Shown one piece after another: positions 44,215 to 53,233 of a stretch of DNA of 64,000 nucleotides. Below the pieces are notes generated by a model that saw nothing but the letters and a program-made list of their open reading frames with translations, made no database searches and was not told where the DNA came from. The position numbers and the translations under genes were made by a program. The stretch is taken from contig NZ_CP012673.1 in assembly GCF_002950945.1 (NCBI RefSeq), forward strand, positions 3,452,501-3,516,500. The letters are read 5' to 3'. This DNA comes from Sorangium cellulosum. GTDB taxonomy: Bacteria > Myxococcota_A > Polyangia > Polyangiales > Polyangiaceae. Numbering within the stretch: position 1 is the first letter of the stretch; each line of letters opens with the position of its first letter.

Positions 44215-45063
44215 GCGCGCAGGGCGGCTCTCGGAAATGGGGGAGTCCTCTCCCCGGATGTTCGGCTCCGCGCGGAGCTCCCCCTCCAGGATCGTGACCG
44301 CCTGGCCGCCGAGATCGACGCGGTCGCCGCGCAGGCGCACCCGCACCACGCCCCCGCGCGCGGAGGCCTGATACGCGGTCATCTCCGCCTTGCCGAGGCG
44401 CCCCGCCCAGAACGGCGTCAAGCAGCAATGGGCGGATCCGGTCACCGGATCCTCGTTGACGCCCGCGGCAGGCGCGAAGAAGCGCGAGACGAAATCAAAG
44501 TCCCTGGACGAGCTCCGGCTCGTCACGATGACACCCCTCACCGGCAACGTCGCGAGCAGGCCGAAATCGGGGCGCGCGGCGCGGACCTCGTCCTCCGAGC
44601 TCACCAGCACGAGGTAGTCGAACGCGCTCTTGCCGACGTAGAGCGCCCGCACGCGGAGCGCCTCCTCCAGGCCCGGCGGCGTCGCCGCCCTCTCCTCACG
44701 CTTCGCCGGGAAGTCGAGCTCGATCCACCCGCCGTCGCGGCGCGTCGCGGTGACCGGGCCGCTCTGCGTATGGAAGCGGGCCTGAACGTCCGGCGCGAGC
44801 TGGCCTGTCTCCCAGAGGACATGCGCGCTCGCCAGCGTGGCGTGCCCGCACAGCGCGACCTCCACCGCCGGCGTGAACCAGCGGAGGTCGTAGCCGCCGT
44901 CGCCGCGGCCGACCAGGAAGGCCGTCTCGGACAGGTTCATCTCGCGCGCGACGGCCTGCATCCACGCCGCCGGGCGCGCCTCGGGCAGGACACAGACCGC
45001 CGCCGGGTTGCCGCGGTACGGCTTCGCCGTGAACGCATCGACCTGGGTGATCCGAAGGCTCAT
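44212..45063 (-). CDS. PhzF-family isomerase
   Basis: A 283-residue protein with the two-lobed PhzF fold: ITQVDAFTAKPYRGNPAAVC at the N-terminus, catalytic Glu46 in NLSETAFL, GHATLASAHVL, and the second-lobe EDPVTGSAH near 206-214. Family members are isomerases or epimerases of small acids. No other phenazine gene is near, so it is a housekeeping-type PhzF homologue. It is transcribed downstream of the methyltransferase gene with a 126-base gap. Confidence 0.88.
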   Translation of the reverse strand: MSLRITQVDAFTAKPYRGNPAAVCVLPEARPAAWMQAVAREMNLSETAFLVGRGDGGYDLRWFTPAVEVALCGHATLASAHVLWETGQLAPDVQARFHTQSGPVTATRRDGGWIELDFPAKREERAATPPGLEEALRVRALYVGKSAFDYLVLVSSEDEVRAARPDFGLLATLPVRGVIVTSRSSSRDFDFVSRFFAPAAGVNEDPVTGSAHCCLTPFWAGRLGKAEMTAYQASARGGVVRVRLRGDRVDLGGQAVTILEGELRAEPNIRGEDSPISESRPAR

Positions 45064-45189
45064 CCCGACCGACTACCGCGGCTGAGCTGCGCAGTCCATC
45101 GCGGAAGCGGTGACGCGGCTGACCAGAGGAGTGGACCTCTCCGGTCATCGCTGGACGACTGTCGAGCTCCGTGGTGCGCCAAGCAGCAG

Positions 45190-46071
45190 TTACACCGGCA
45201 TTCCCATGCTCCGGCAGAGCGCGTTGAACTCCTCGGTGAAACGCCCGTTGCGGCCGCGCAGCACGAGCGGCGGCTCGTCGTCGCGCCCCGCCGCCTCGCC
45301 CGCGCGGCGCAGGGCGTAGACCGAGAACAGCGCCGCCTTGCCCTCCTTCGGGACGACATCGCGCCACGCCTCGAGCGCGAGCCCCGCGGCCGCGGCCGCC
45401 GCCTCGACCCGCCCCCGCTGCCGCGCCGCCGCGCAGGCCACGAACGGCGCGCCGGGCGCGAGCAGCCGCGCCGCCGCCAGGCAGTAGTCCTCCACGCCGC
45501 CCCGGTGCTCGAAGCGGCACGGCCCGCGCTGGACCCGATCGGACTCCATGCCCGTCCCGACCGGCAGGTACGGCGGCGTCCCCGTCACGAGCTCCGCCGG
45601 CCCGAGCCCCTCGAGCGCCGCCGGATCGCGCAGGTCGCCCCAGCGGACCTCGCAGCGCCCGTCCACGCCGTTCCACGCCACCGAGCGCCGCGCCATCGCC
45701 GCGCTCACCTCCTGCGCCTCCACGCCCGCGCAGCGCGCCTCCGGGAACCGCCACGCCGTGAACAGGAGCACGGTGCCGATCCCGCACCCGAGATCCACCG
45801 CGCGGCGCGGGGGCGCGCCGTTCACCTGCTCCGCCGCGAACCAGGCCGTCACGAGGTCGTCGGCCGACCAGCGGTGCCCGTCGAGCCGCTGCAGGATGCG
45901 GAAATCGCCCGAGAGATGGCAGAGGTCCTCGCCGGGACCAGGCCAGACCTCCGGCCGATCCGGCGTCACGGGCCGCGGCCCGGGGGCCACCCACCCGGGC
46001 GGGCGGCGCGCGGGCCGGACGATCCCGCCGCGGGGCGAGGTCGAGGGCTGGACGTCAGGGGGAGCGATCAT
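45190..46071 (-). CDS. Class I methyltransferase (TrmN6/PrmC-like)
   Basis: A 293-residue protein. SAM motif I is AVDLGCGIGTVLLFTA at about 90-105, and the substrate loop is GTPPYLPVG at about 163-171, in the place of the NPPY motif of base- and glutamine-N-methyltransferases. The upstream HRWSADDLVTAWFA segment is typical of the tRNA1(Val) adenine-N6 methyltransferase group. The exact target (tRNA or protein) is not certain. Confidence 0.8.
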   Translation of the reverse strand: MIAPPDVQPSTSPRGGIVRPARRPPGWVAPGPRPVTPDRPEVWPGPGEDLCHLSGDFRILQRLDGHRWSADDLVTAWFAAEQVNGAPPRRAVDLGCGIGTVLLFTAWRFPEARCAGVEAQEVSAAMARRSVAWNGVDGRCEVRWGDLRDPAALEGLGPAELVTGTPPYLPVGTGMESDRVQRGPCRFEHRGGVEDYCLAAARLLAPGAPFVACAAARQRGRVEAAAAAAGLALEAWRDVVPKEGKAALFSVYALRRAGEAAGRDDEPPLVLRGRNGRFTEEFNALCRSMGMPV

Positions 46072-46092
46072 CGGCCCCCATGTACCACGCCG

Positions 46093-46824
46093 TCACTCGG
46101 GCTCGCAGTCCTCGTCGTGCAGCGAGGGATCCTCGCACCGGAGGCAATTCGAGGGCTCGTCGGCGGTCGCCGGCGTGCACTCCAGCGCCGGACAGGACGT
46201 CGGACAGCCCAGATCGTCCGGATTGCTGGGATCGCGGATCTCGTTCGGGTCGCAGTCGATGAGCTGCCAGGTGAGCCAGCCCATGTCGCGGGGGTCCTTC
46301 GGGCAGCCACACAGGTTGAAGCCGTGCGACGCCATCATCGTGAGGGTGTGGCACTTGTCGGCCGCCGTCTGCCACATGCCGTCGCCCGGGAGGCTCTTGT
46401 AGTACCAGCGGATCCGGAAGGACCGCCTCCCATCGGCGAGCGTCCCCGTGCCGACCGGCTCGGGGTTGGTCTCATCCCAGAAAGGCCGCTTCTCCCGGTC
46501 CCTCACCCCATAATTGATATAGAAGCGGACCTGCACGGGATCGCCGTTGTCCTCGGACTGCACCGTCGTATCGAAATCGATGATCTTCTGGCTCTTGATG
46601 AGCTCCGTGATGTAGATGGGCCTGAAGACGTCGGGCGACGTCGCCATGAGCACCGGCGCCGTCTGCGTCGGCTCCTCGTACTCGGGCGTCGAGAGGACCA
46701 GGCAGCCCGCGGCCGGCGCGGCGAGCGCCGCCGCGGCGAGCGAGCGAGCGAGCGCGGCGACGAGGCGGGAACGCGCCGCGCGGGCGGCCGCGCGGCGAAG
46801 GCGAGGGGAGGTCACGGTGGGCAT
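46093..46824 (-). CDS. Lipoprotein with cysteine-rich C-terminus
   Basis: A 243-residue protein with a long basic and Ala-rich lipoprotein signal (lipobox PAAGC, Cys41). The middle (about 50-170) has a beta-rich pattern (VQVRFYINYGV, SFRIRWYYKSLPG). The last 70 residues have ten cysteines and acidic ends (GCPTSCPALECTPATADEP), suggesting a disulfide-bonded module. Function unknown. Confidence 0.68.
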   Translation of the reverse strand: MPTVTSPRLRRAAARAARSRLVAALARSLAAAALAAPAAGCLVLSTPEYEEPTQTAPVLMATSPDVFRPIYITELIKSQKIIDFDTTVQSEDNGDPVQVRFYINYGVRDREKRPFWDETNPEPVGTGTLADGRRSFRIRWYYKSLPGDGMWQTAADKCHTLTMMASHGFNLCGCPKDPRDMGWLTWQLIDCDPNEIRDPSNPDDLGCPTSCPALECTPATADEPSNCLRCEDPSLHDEDCEPE

Positions 46825-46932
46825 GGTCGGCGCGGTGTGTGGTGGGAGCTGAGCGCTGCGCCGCGACTCTACCCGCTCGGGCGCGGCGCGTGCACAGGGA
46901 TGGCAGAGGGATGGATCCCGCCGCCGGCCCGG

Positions 46933-47853
46933 TCACTTGCGCGGCGCCGCCGGCGCGCTCTCCAGCGCGTAGATGACCTTCACCTGCGTGGTGAACTGCA
47001 CCTCGCCGGGAGAGATCGGCGTGCCGCCCCCCTCCTTGGCCATCGCGACCGCCCTCATCGCATAGACCGGCGGGCCGCCGTCCACGATCTCGCTGATCGC
47101 CACGACGCGGCCGAGCCCGACGCCCTGGAGCCTCGCGAGCGCCTCGGCGCGCAGCCGCGCGTCCGCGATCGCCTTCTCCCGCGCCTGGGCCTCGAGCGGG
47201 TCGGTCTTGTCCAGGCCGAACGAGACGCCCCAGACGTTGTTCGCCCCGGCGGTCACGGCGGCGTCGAGCACCGCGCCGACCTGATCGAGGTTGCGGATCG
47301 TGACGTTCACCGTGTTGCTCACCCGGTAGACGTGCGCGGGCGGAGGCGGCTGGGCCGGCGCCAGCGGAGGCGGCGCCTTCGGCGCGTTCGGCGCGGGGGC
47401 CGGCACCGGCTTCGACCCGCGCGGCGCCGGGACGGGCGCCACCGGCGGCGGCGGCGCCGGCGACGCCGCCGCCGCGGCCGCCGCCGGCTGCGGGTACGGG
47501 TAGGGCATCGGCGGCTCGTGCTGCCGTTCGAGCTGGATCGAGTAGTTGCTGGTCTGGATGTCCTTGTCGGCGAGGCCGACCTTCCTGAGCGCCGCGAGGA
47601 TCTCGGCCATACGCGCGGCGGACGCCTTCGTCGCCTCGTCCACCGTGGGCGCGATGACCTCGATGCCGAGCTGGGCGCGGGCGATGTCGGGCCTCGTGCT
47701 GACCTCGCCGTGGCCGACGACCGTGATCGAGTGGGCCGCCGGGTCGACGGCCTGGGGGGCCGCCTGAGGCGCGCAGGCGGCGAGCAGGGGCGCGGTCGAC
47801 AGCAGGAAGCCGGCGAGGCACAGCCGGCGCGACAGGGAGCTCTGGTTCTTCAT
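46933..47853 (-). CDS. SIMPL-domain (DUF541) periplasmic lipoprotein
   Basis: A 306-residue protein with lipobox LLAAC (Cys27), then the SIMPL fold: ITVVGHGEVSTRPDIARAQL at about 43-62, TSNYSIQL, VSNTVNVTIRNLDQVGAVLD and the AREKAIADARLRAEALA helix. A Pro/Ala-rich insert of about 60 residues (115-175) interrupts the domain. The family (YggE type) is linked to oxidative-stress tolerance. It is divergent from the pseudokinase gene, sharing a 165-base promoter region. Confidence 0.85.
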   Translation of the reverse strand: MKNQSSLSRRLCLAGFLLSTAPLLAACAPQAAPQAVDPAAHSITVVGHGEVSTRPDIARAQLGIEVIAPTVDEATKASAARMAEILAALRKVGLADKDIQTSNYSIQLERQHEPPMPYPYPQPAAAAAAASPAPPPPVAPVPAPRGSKPVPAPAPNAPKAPPPLAPAQPPPPAHVYRVSNTVNVTIRNLDQVGAVLDAAVTAGANNVWGVSFGLDKTDPLEAQAREKAIADARLRAEALARLQGVGLGRVVAISEIVDGGPPVYAMRAVAMAKEGGGTPISPGEVQFTTQVKVIYALESAPAAPRK

Positions 47854-48018
47854 GCCCGTGCAACGCGCGACGCCGGCGCCGCCTTACAGCGCGCCGCGCG
47901 ACGCGCAGGAAGGCGGCGCCCGCGGGCCGCTCCGGCGGCGCTCCCGCACGCGGCGACCCCGCGGGGGTCGGACATTGCTCCCCTTCGTCAAGTTGTTCCA
48001 CGGCGCGCCGGGTGCGCT

Positions 48019-50199
48019 ATGGTCGTTTACGTGCTCACGATACCCAGCGACGAAGAGGCCCTCGCAGGTCTGCAGGGGGCGACGATCGCCAGCGATCTCT
48101 CGGGGAACATCGGCTACCGCATCGTGTCGCGCGCCGGGGCCGGGACGATGTTCATCTCGTACTACGCCGTCCGCACCGCGCCCGAGGGCGAGACGCCCGT
48201 CGTCGTCAAGATGCTCCGGCCGTCGCTCTTCCGGCAGCTGGGCCCGTCGGCGGCGGTCATCGTGAAGAAGGAGGCGGTGTCCCTCGGCCGCCTCAACGAG
48301 CAGGTCCCCCCGACGCCCTTCGTGGTCCGGCTCATCGACACCGGCACCTTCGCGGTGCGCCGCGGCAACAAGACCCTCGACCTGCCGTGGATCACGATCG
48401 AGTACGTGCACGGGGGCGTCCAGGGCGTGACGCTCCGCCAGCGCGTGCAGGGGACCATCCAGGCCACCGGCTACGCGTTCGACCCGGCGCGGGCGACGCG
48501 CGCGATCGAGTGCATCTCGAGCGGGCTGTCGGCGGTGCACGACGTCGGCGTCATCCACCGGCAGCTCAACCCGGAGAGCATCCTGTGCTGCGGCTCCGGC
48601 GAGGAGGAGCTCTTCAAGATCAGCGACTTCGGCCTGGCGCGGCCGAAGGGCATCCGCGAGACGATCATGGCCGGCGTCGTCGGCGGCAGCGGGGTCGCGC
48701 CGCCGGAGATGCTCTCCGCGGACCCGACCACGATCGGCCCGTGGACCGACATCTTCAACCTCGCCTCCGTCATCTTCTTCCTGCTCACGGGCGAGCAGTA
48801 CATCGTCGCGGAGTCGCAGGCGCAGTCGCTCATGGCGGCGATGGCGCGCACGCGCCGGAGCATCCTCGAGACGCGGTGGCTCCACCCCGCGCTGCGCGGC
48901 AACGACCAGGCGTGCAAGTCGATCGACTTCGCGCTCCGCTGGGCGTCCGCGGGCGACGCGCAGGAGCGCCTCCAGGAGTCCGTCGCCGTCGCCGCGATGC
49001 TCTCGCCCTACCTCCGCCCCGCGTCGCCGGTCTCCGCGCTGGAGCAGCGGCTCGTCGCGGGCGCGGGCGAGCAGCGCGCGCGGACCCCCGACGAGGTGGG
49101 CCCGATGACGATCCCGTCCACGTCCGCGCAGCAGGTCGCGGTGCAGCTCAAGGGGGAGCTCGGCAAGACGTTGCTCTCGCAGCGCCAGGCCAAGGTCGCG
49201 GATCGCCCGAGCCCGGACCGCGCGATCGAGGCCGAGCTCATCAGCGCGCAGCCGCGCGCGCTCAAGGAGGCGCCGCCGCGGCTGTCGGTCGTCGAGCGCT
49301 GGACGTGGAGCGTGCTGCACCACCCGACCCTCGACGCGATCCTCCGGAGCGTGGCCTGGGACGGCTACGGCCGGTGCCTCGCGGCGGCGACGGCCGGGCT
49401 GCTCTTCTGGAACGGGACGAGCTGGAGCGAGGCGTCGTCCGGCGGCCTGCCGAGCCCGCAGGGCGTGCGCTTCGTGCACCGGATCGGCCCCGGCCGCTGG
49501 CTGCTCGGCGGCGACGCCTCGACGCTCGCGGTCTACACGACGGGCGGCGTCACGGGCGTGTTCCAGCTGCCGGGCGAGCCGCAGTGCCACGTCGCGCTGA
49601 GCGGCGACCTCGAGGACATGGGCATCCTCGTCTCGACGATGCCGAGCGATCCGCGGCCGCTCCTCCACGCGTTCATCGCCAAGCGCTGGCTGCGGCCGAT
49701 GCCGGCCGAGGGCGTCGCGTTCCTCACCGCGGTCGCGCGGGTCGAGGACGAGCGGTGGCTGCTCGTCGGCCGGTCGACGACGGGCGAGGGGCTGGTCGCG
49801 CTCTACGCCCCGCTCGACTGGCACATCGAGCGCATCCCGGCGCCGCCGGCGCGGGCGTTCGTGGCGTGCGCCGGGCGGCCGGACCTCGGGGTGGGCATCG
49901 CGGTGGGCGCCGAGGGGAGCGTCGTGTGGCGCTACGGGCAGAGCGTCTTCACGGAGACGATCGAGCCGCGGCGCGCGCTCTCGGCGGCGACGCTCGACGC
50001 GGACGGCCGCGCCTGGGCGGGCAGCGCGGGGCGCATCTGGGTGCGGCGCGGCGGCATCCCGCCGATGGCGGGGACGTGGGAGTGCGTCTGGGAGAACGAC
50101 GCGTGGGTCGGCCCGATCGTGTCGCTGTTCGTCGACTCGGAGGTGGTCGTCGCCATCACGGCGGACGGCGGCATCATCGAGGGGCGCGTCACCGGCTGA
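48019..50199 (+). CDS. Pseudokinase with propeller-like C-terminal domain
   Basis: A 726-residue soluble protein. Residues 30-335 are a protein-kinase fold: Lys64 (VVVK), the alpha-C Glu85, DFG at 203-205, APPE near 227-230 and the subdomain IX Asp (WTDIFNLAS). The catalytic loop reads HRQLNPES (180-187) instead of HRDLKPEN, so the base Asp, the Lys and the metal-binding Asn are all replaced. ATP binding may survive but phosphotransfer is unlikely. Residues about 430-726 repeat Trp/Gly-rich blades (CLAAATAGLLFWNGTSWSEA, GRWLLGGDASTLAVY), a propeller-like sensor. No membrane segment. Confidence 0.85.
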   Translation: MVVYVLTIPSDEEALAGLQGATIASDLSGNIGYRIVSRAGAGTMFISYYAVRTAPEGETPVVVKMLRPSLFRQLGPSAAVIVKKEAVSLGRLNEQVPPTPFVVRLIDTGTFAVRRGNKTLDLPWITIEYVHGGVQGVTLRQRVQGTIQATGYAFDPARATRAIECISSGLSAVHDVGVIHRQLNPESILCCGSGEEELFKISDFGLARPKGIRETIMAGVVGGSGVAPPEMLSADPTTIGPWTDIFNLASVIFFLLTGEQYIVAESQAQSLMAAMARTRRSILETRWLHPALRGNDQACKSIDFALRWASAGDAQERLQESVAVAAMLSPYLRPASPVSALEQRLVAGAGEQRARTPDEVGPMTIPSTSAQQVAVQLKGELGKTLLSQRQAKVADRPSPDRAIEAELISAQPRALKEAPPRLSVVERWTWSVLHHPTLDAILRSVAWDGYGRCLAAATAGLLFWNGTSWSEASSGGLPSPQGVRFVHRIGPGRWLLGGDASTLAVYTTGGVTGVFQLPGEPQCHVALSGDLEDMGILVSTMPSDPRPLLHAFIAKRWLRPMPAEGVAFLTAVARVEDERWLLVGRSTTGEGLVALYAPLDWHIERIPAPPARAFVACAGRPDLGVGIAVGAEGSVVWRYGQSVFTETIEPRRALSAATLDADGRAWAGSAGRIWVRRGGIPPMAGTWECVWENDAWVGPIVSLFVDSEVVVAITADGGIIEGRVTG

Positions 50200-50281
50200 C
50201 GAGCTCGGCTGGCGTCCCTCGCCGACCCCGTTGTCCAACCGCTGGTGCGACGGCGCCGCACGCTCCAGGCTCCCTGCCCCG

Positions 50282-50929
50282 ATGTCCGGACACCCCCTCA
50301 ACCCCGAAGCCGGCGCGACCCCTGTCCCCGACGATCCGCGCGAGGTCGCGGCCGCCCTGCGCGCCGGCGAGCTCTCCCTGGCGCTGACGCCCTACTACGG
50401 GTTTCGCTACGGCGAGCGGGGCCGGCGCTTCACGCAGAGCGACAGCGCCTTCCTCGTCACGCTCGCCGACCACACGCGCCCCGTCGTCGACCGCCAGATC
50501 CGGTGGATGGCCGGCCTGCTCTCGAACCGCGGCATGCCGAGCCTGCTGCTCGAGCAGCACCTCCGGGTGCTCCACCGGACGTTGTGCCGCGAGGTGCCGA
50601 GGCGCGCCGCGAGCTACGGCCGCCTCCTGGAGGCCGCCGGGCTGCTGCGCGAGCTCCGGCGCACGCACCTGCCCGACGCGGCCTGCGGGGCGCTGGCCCG
50701 GTCGTTCGTCCGCGAGGCCGGGCTGCCGCCGACGTGGCTCGCCTTCGGCACGGGGCGGCTGATCGCGGCGGCCGTGGCGGACGAGCGCGCCGGGTTCCGC
50801 AGCGCGGTCACCAGCCTGGCGTCGTGGCTCGCCGATCCGGAGCAGTTCCCGCCGCGCTTCATCTCCGCGGTGAACAGCACCATCGCCGAGGCGCAGGCGG
50901 CCGCGCGCCCGGGGGCCGACACGACGTGA
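50282..50929 (+). CDS. Helical hypothetical protein
   Basis: A 215-residue, mostly helical protein with a conserved-looking centre (YYGFRYGERGRRFTQSDSAF, then a long helix with TRPVVDRQIRWMAGLLSNRG). It has no signal peptide and no known motif. It follows the pseudokinase by 82 bases on the same strand, so the two may form an operon and the product may be its partner. An earlier in-frame GTG/ATG region is unlikely. Confidence 0.6.
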   Translation: MSGHPLNPEAGATPVPDDPREVAAALRAGELSLALTPYYGFRYGERGRRFTQSDSAFLVTLADHTRPVVDRQIRWMAGLLSNRGMPSLLLEQHLRVLHRTLCREVPRRAASYGRLLEAAGLLRELRRTHLPDAACGALARSFVREAGLPPTWLAFGTGRLIAAAVADERAGFRSAVTSLASWLADPEQFPPRFISAVNSTIAEAQAAARPGADTT

Positions 50930-51258
50930 GGTGATCCGAGGGGAGCCGCCTCGGCGATCTCGCCATGAGGAGCGCTGGAGCGACCGGACCCATCAGCTCT
51001 TCCCAAAGGCACATCCCGCGTGAGCCGGCGGCCGCAGGCCTCGGATCGACGCGCCGCCGCTTGGCAAGACGGGTTACACTGGAGGGGTAACCGGCGCTCG
51101 ATCACCACGCCCGGCGCCACGGTGGGGGCACCCGCGCGCGACGGCCGCCTTCCCGAGCTTTCTGTCGCCGACGAAATTGTCTTGCCGAGAGGTGGTGTAA
51201 TTCAATACCTTGTGGCCCGTTTCGCTTGGAAGCACCGAGATTGTGGAGGCGCCATGAT
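50930..51258. other. Gene-free stretch before the isochorismatase
   Basis: No protein-like frame. It has an AT-richer patch at 51165-51225 with a weak promoter-like pair (TTGCCG 51182-51187 and ATACCT 51205-51210), and GGAGG at 51245-51249, which supports an early start for the next gene. Confidence 0.45.
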
Positions 51259-51921
51259 GTGCGGATGTGTGTGCAACGGGACGACGTCGTGCGTCGTGCG
51301 TCGGAGATGACACCGCGCGTCCGTCCCTTGCCGGTCGAGAAGATCGCGCCCGCCAACACCGCCCTGCTCGTCATCGACATGGAGCGGGACTTCGTGGACG
51401 AACGGGCTCCGGGGGAGACGCCGGGGGCGCGCGCGATCATCCCGGTCATCAACCGGCTCATCGGGTGGGCGAGGAGGCACGAGCTGCCGGTCGTCTTCAC
51501 CCAGGAGATGCACCGGCCTGATCGCAGCGATTACGGCATCGAGCTGGAGTTCGACCCCCTGCACTGCCACGAGGGGACGCGGGGGTGCGAGCTCGCGGAG
51601 GGGCTGGCGGTCGCGGCGAGCGACTACCGCATCGTGGCGAAGCGGCGATACGACTGCTTCCTCAGCACCGATCTCGACCTCCTCCTGCGCTGCAAGCGGA
51701 TCGAGAACCTCGTTTGCTGCGGCGTCTCCACGAACGTGTGCGTGATGAGCACCGTCTTCACCGCCAGGAACCTCGATTACCGCGTCCTCCTGCCGGTCGA
51801 CGCGACCGCCGGCAGCACCGCCGCGCACCGCGACGCCGCGCTCCTCTGCCTCGGCGACGTGTTCGCGTACATCACCAGCAGCGCCGAGGTGATGCAGCTC
51901 TGGGAGCGCCGCTCTCCGTGA
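51259..51921 (+). CDS. Isochorismatase-family cysteine hydrolase
   Basis: About 220 residues from the GTG at 51259 (205 from the ATG at 51307). The catalytic triad is visible: Asp in ALLVIDMERDF, Lys in RIVAKRRYDCF, Cys in CCGVSTNVCVMSTVF with the preceding cis-peptide Gly-Val. Members hydrolyse amides or isochorismate-like ethers; substrate unknown (nicotinamidase or ureidoacrylate types are possible). GGAGG nine bases before the GTG favours the long start; the ATG has only an overlapping GGAG. Confidence 0.82.
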   Translation: MRMCVQRDDVVRRASEMTPRVRPLPVEKIAPANTALLVIDMERDFVDERAPGETPGARAIIPVINRLIGWARRHELPVVFTQEMHRPDRSDYGIELEFDPLHCHEGTRGCELAEGLAVAASDYRIVAKRRYDCFLSTDLDLLLRCKRIENLVCCGVSTNVCVMSTVFTARNLDYRVLLPVDATAGSTAAHRDAALLCLGDVFAYITSSAEVMQLWERRSP

Positions 51922-52039
51922 GCCAGCTCCGAGGGAGGTGCGCCTCCCACCCTGCGCCCTTGCGCTGCGCGGGCGAGGGCGCGCTGCGCCCCCGGTGATT
52001 TCTTGGAAAAGAAACATAACGGAAACACGAGGTAAGTAC

Positions 52040-52072
52040 GCTCACGTGAGCCCGGCAAGGGCGCACGTGCGG
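52040..52072. promoter_or_regulatory. Paired CACGTG palindromes upstream of the PAS-STAS gene
   Basis: GCTCACGTGAGC (52040-52051) is a perfect 12-bp palindrome. A second CACGTG lies about 22 bases further on, again followed by a GAGCCC block. They lie 90-120 bases before the ATG at 52160, in a place suited to an operator. An AT-rich palindrome TTTCTT-GGAA-AAGAAA (51999-52014) precedes them. Confidence 0.5.
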
Positions 52073-52159
52073 TGAGCCCTCGCCCGTGCACGCGCGCCGC
52101 GCGGGGCTCGCCGCCCGTGGCGCGAGCCGCGTGGACGCCCCCTGTCACGCAAGGCGGAT

Positions 52160-53233
52160 ATGCAACACATCTGGCCAGTCGACCCGTCGTACAACGGACA
52201 GCGACCCGAGGAGGACGGCGGCGCCCCGCTCTCGGAGCAGGTCGTCGCGCTCCGCAGGCGCGTCGCGGAGCTGGAGCAGCAGCTCCCGGACACACACCGC
52301 TCGGGCGCGGTGCTCGGGCGAGAGCTCCCGGTGGCGCCGGAGGAGCTGTTCGACGCCCTCGCGCTGAAGGCCGCCGAGCAGGCCGCGCTGCTCGACGCGC
52401 TCCCGGCGATGGTCTTCTTCAAGGATCGAGACCACCGCTACATCCTGGTCAACAAGGCCTATTCCGATTACCACCGCATCCCCGTCGAGCAGATCCTCGG
52501 GAAACGCGACGAGGAGCTGTTCGTCCCGGAGACGGCGCGGACCTACCACGACAACGACGAGGCCGTGATGGCGAGCGGGCAGCCCAAGCTGAACGTGGAG
52601 CTCCGCTGGAAGCTCGCGGACGGGTCCGACGGCTGGTCCCTTGAGAACGACGTGCCCTACCGCGACTCGAGCGGCCGCGTCGCGGGGATGGTGGGCATCG
52701 TGATCGACGTGACCGCCCGGAAGCTGGCCGAGGAGGCCCTGCGCCGCGCCGAGTCCGATCTGCGCGCCACCCGCGAGCGGCTCCTCGACACGATCTCCGC
52801 GCTGTCGACGCCGGTCCTGCCGATCGACGACGGCATCCTCGTCCTGCCCATCGTGGGCCACATCGACGCGACGCGGAGCGACCAGATCATGGACGCGCTG
52901 CTCGACGGCGTCGAGCGCCACGGCGCCGAGGTCGTGATCGTCGACCTCACCGGCGTCCCGGTCGTCGACGGCGCGGTCACGTGCCACCTCCTGCGCGCGG
53001 CGCACGCCGTGCGCCTGCTCGGCGCGCAGTGCATCCTCGTCGGCATCTCCCCGGCGACCGCCCGGTCGCTCGTGCAGACCGGCGCCGGCCTCGACGAGCT
53101 CATCCTGCTCCGGGACCTGCGGGCCGGCGTGCGCCACGCGCTCGCGCGACGGCAGCGCGGCGTGTTGCCCCGGCGGTCGCCGGGCGCGGTCGCCGCGCGC
53201 CCGGGGCGCACCGGGCGGCCCCCGCCGCTCTGA
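52160..53233 (+). CDS. PAS-STAS regulator (RsbR-like)
   Basis: A 357-residue soluble protein. An N-terminal coiled-coil (about 25-75: VVALRRRVAELEQQL) precedes a PAS domain (about 78-190: ALPAMVFFKDRDHRYILVNK, GMVGIVIDVTARK), then a STAS domain (about 225-335) with VVIVDLTGVPVVDGAVTCHL. This is the RsbR layout, in which a sensor controls a STAS scaffold. The position of the usual phosphorylated Ser/Thr holds VVDGAVT, so Thr may serve. The C-terminal 35 residues are basic and disordered. Its TGA directly abuts the stop of the convergent ABC ATPase gene. Confidence 0.88.
   Translation: MQHIWPVDPSYNGQRPEEDGGAPLSEQVVALRRRVAELEQQLPDTHRSGAVLGRELPVAPEELFDALALKAAEQAALLDALPAMVFFKDRDHRYILVNKAYSDYHRIPVEQILGKRDEELFVPETARTYHDNDEAVMASGQPKLNVELRWKLADGSDGWSLENDVPYRDSSGRVAGMVGIVIDVTARKLAEEALRRAESDLRATRERLLDTISALSTPVLPIDDGILVLPIVGHIDATRSDQIMDALLDGVERHGAEVVIVDLTGVPVVDGAVTCHLLRAAHAVRLLGAQCILVGISPATARSLVQTGAGLDELILLRDLRAGVRHALARRQRGVLPRRSPGAVAARPGRTGRPPPL

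Noticed and set aside
44212..45063. Phenazine biosynthesis locus
   Set aside because: Only a PhzF homologue is present. PhzF-like isomerases are widespread, and no other phz gene is within the window.
44428..50199. A 1923-codon open frame on the plus strand
   Set aside because: Only the last 727 codons (from 48019) are a gene. The rest is antisense to the PhzF, methyltransferase, lipoprotein and SIMPL genes and has the Arg/Pro/Ala composition of GC-rich shadow frames.
52160..53233. Histidine kinase (PAS domain)
   Set aside because: There is no HisKA or HATPase domain after the PAS; the C-terminal half is a STAS domain.
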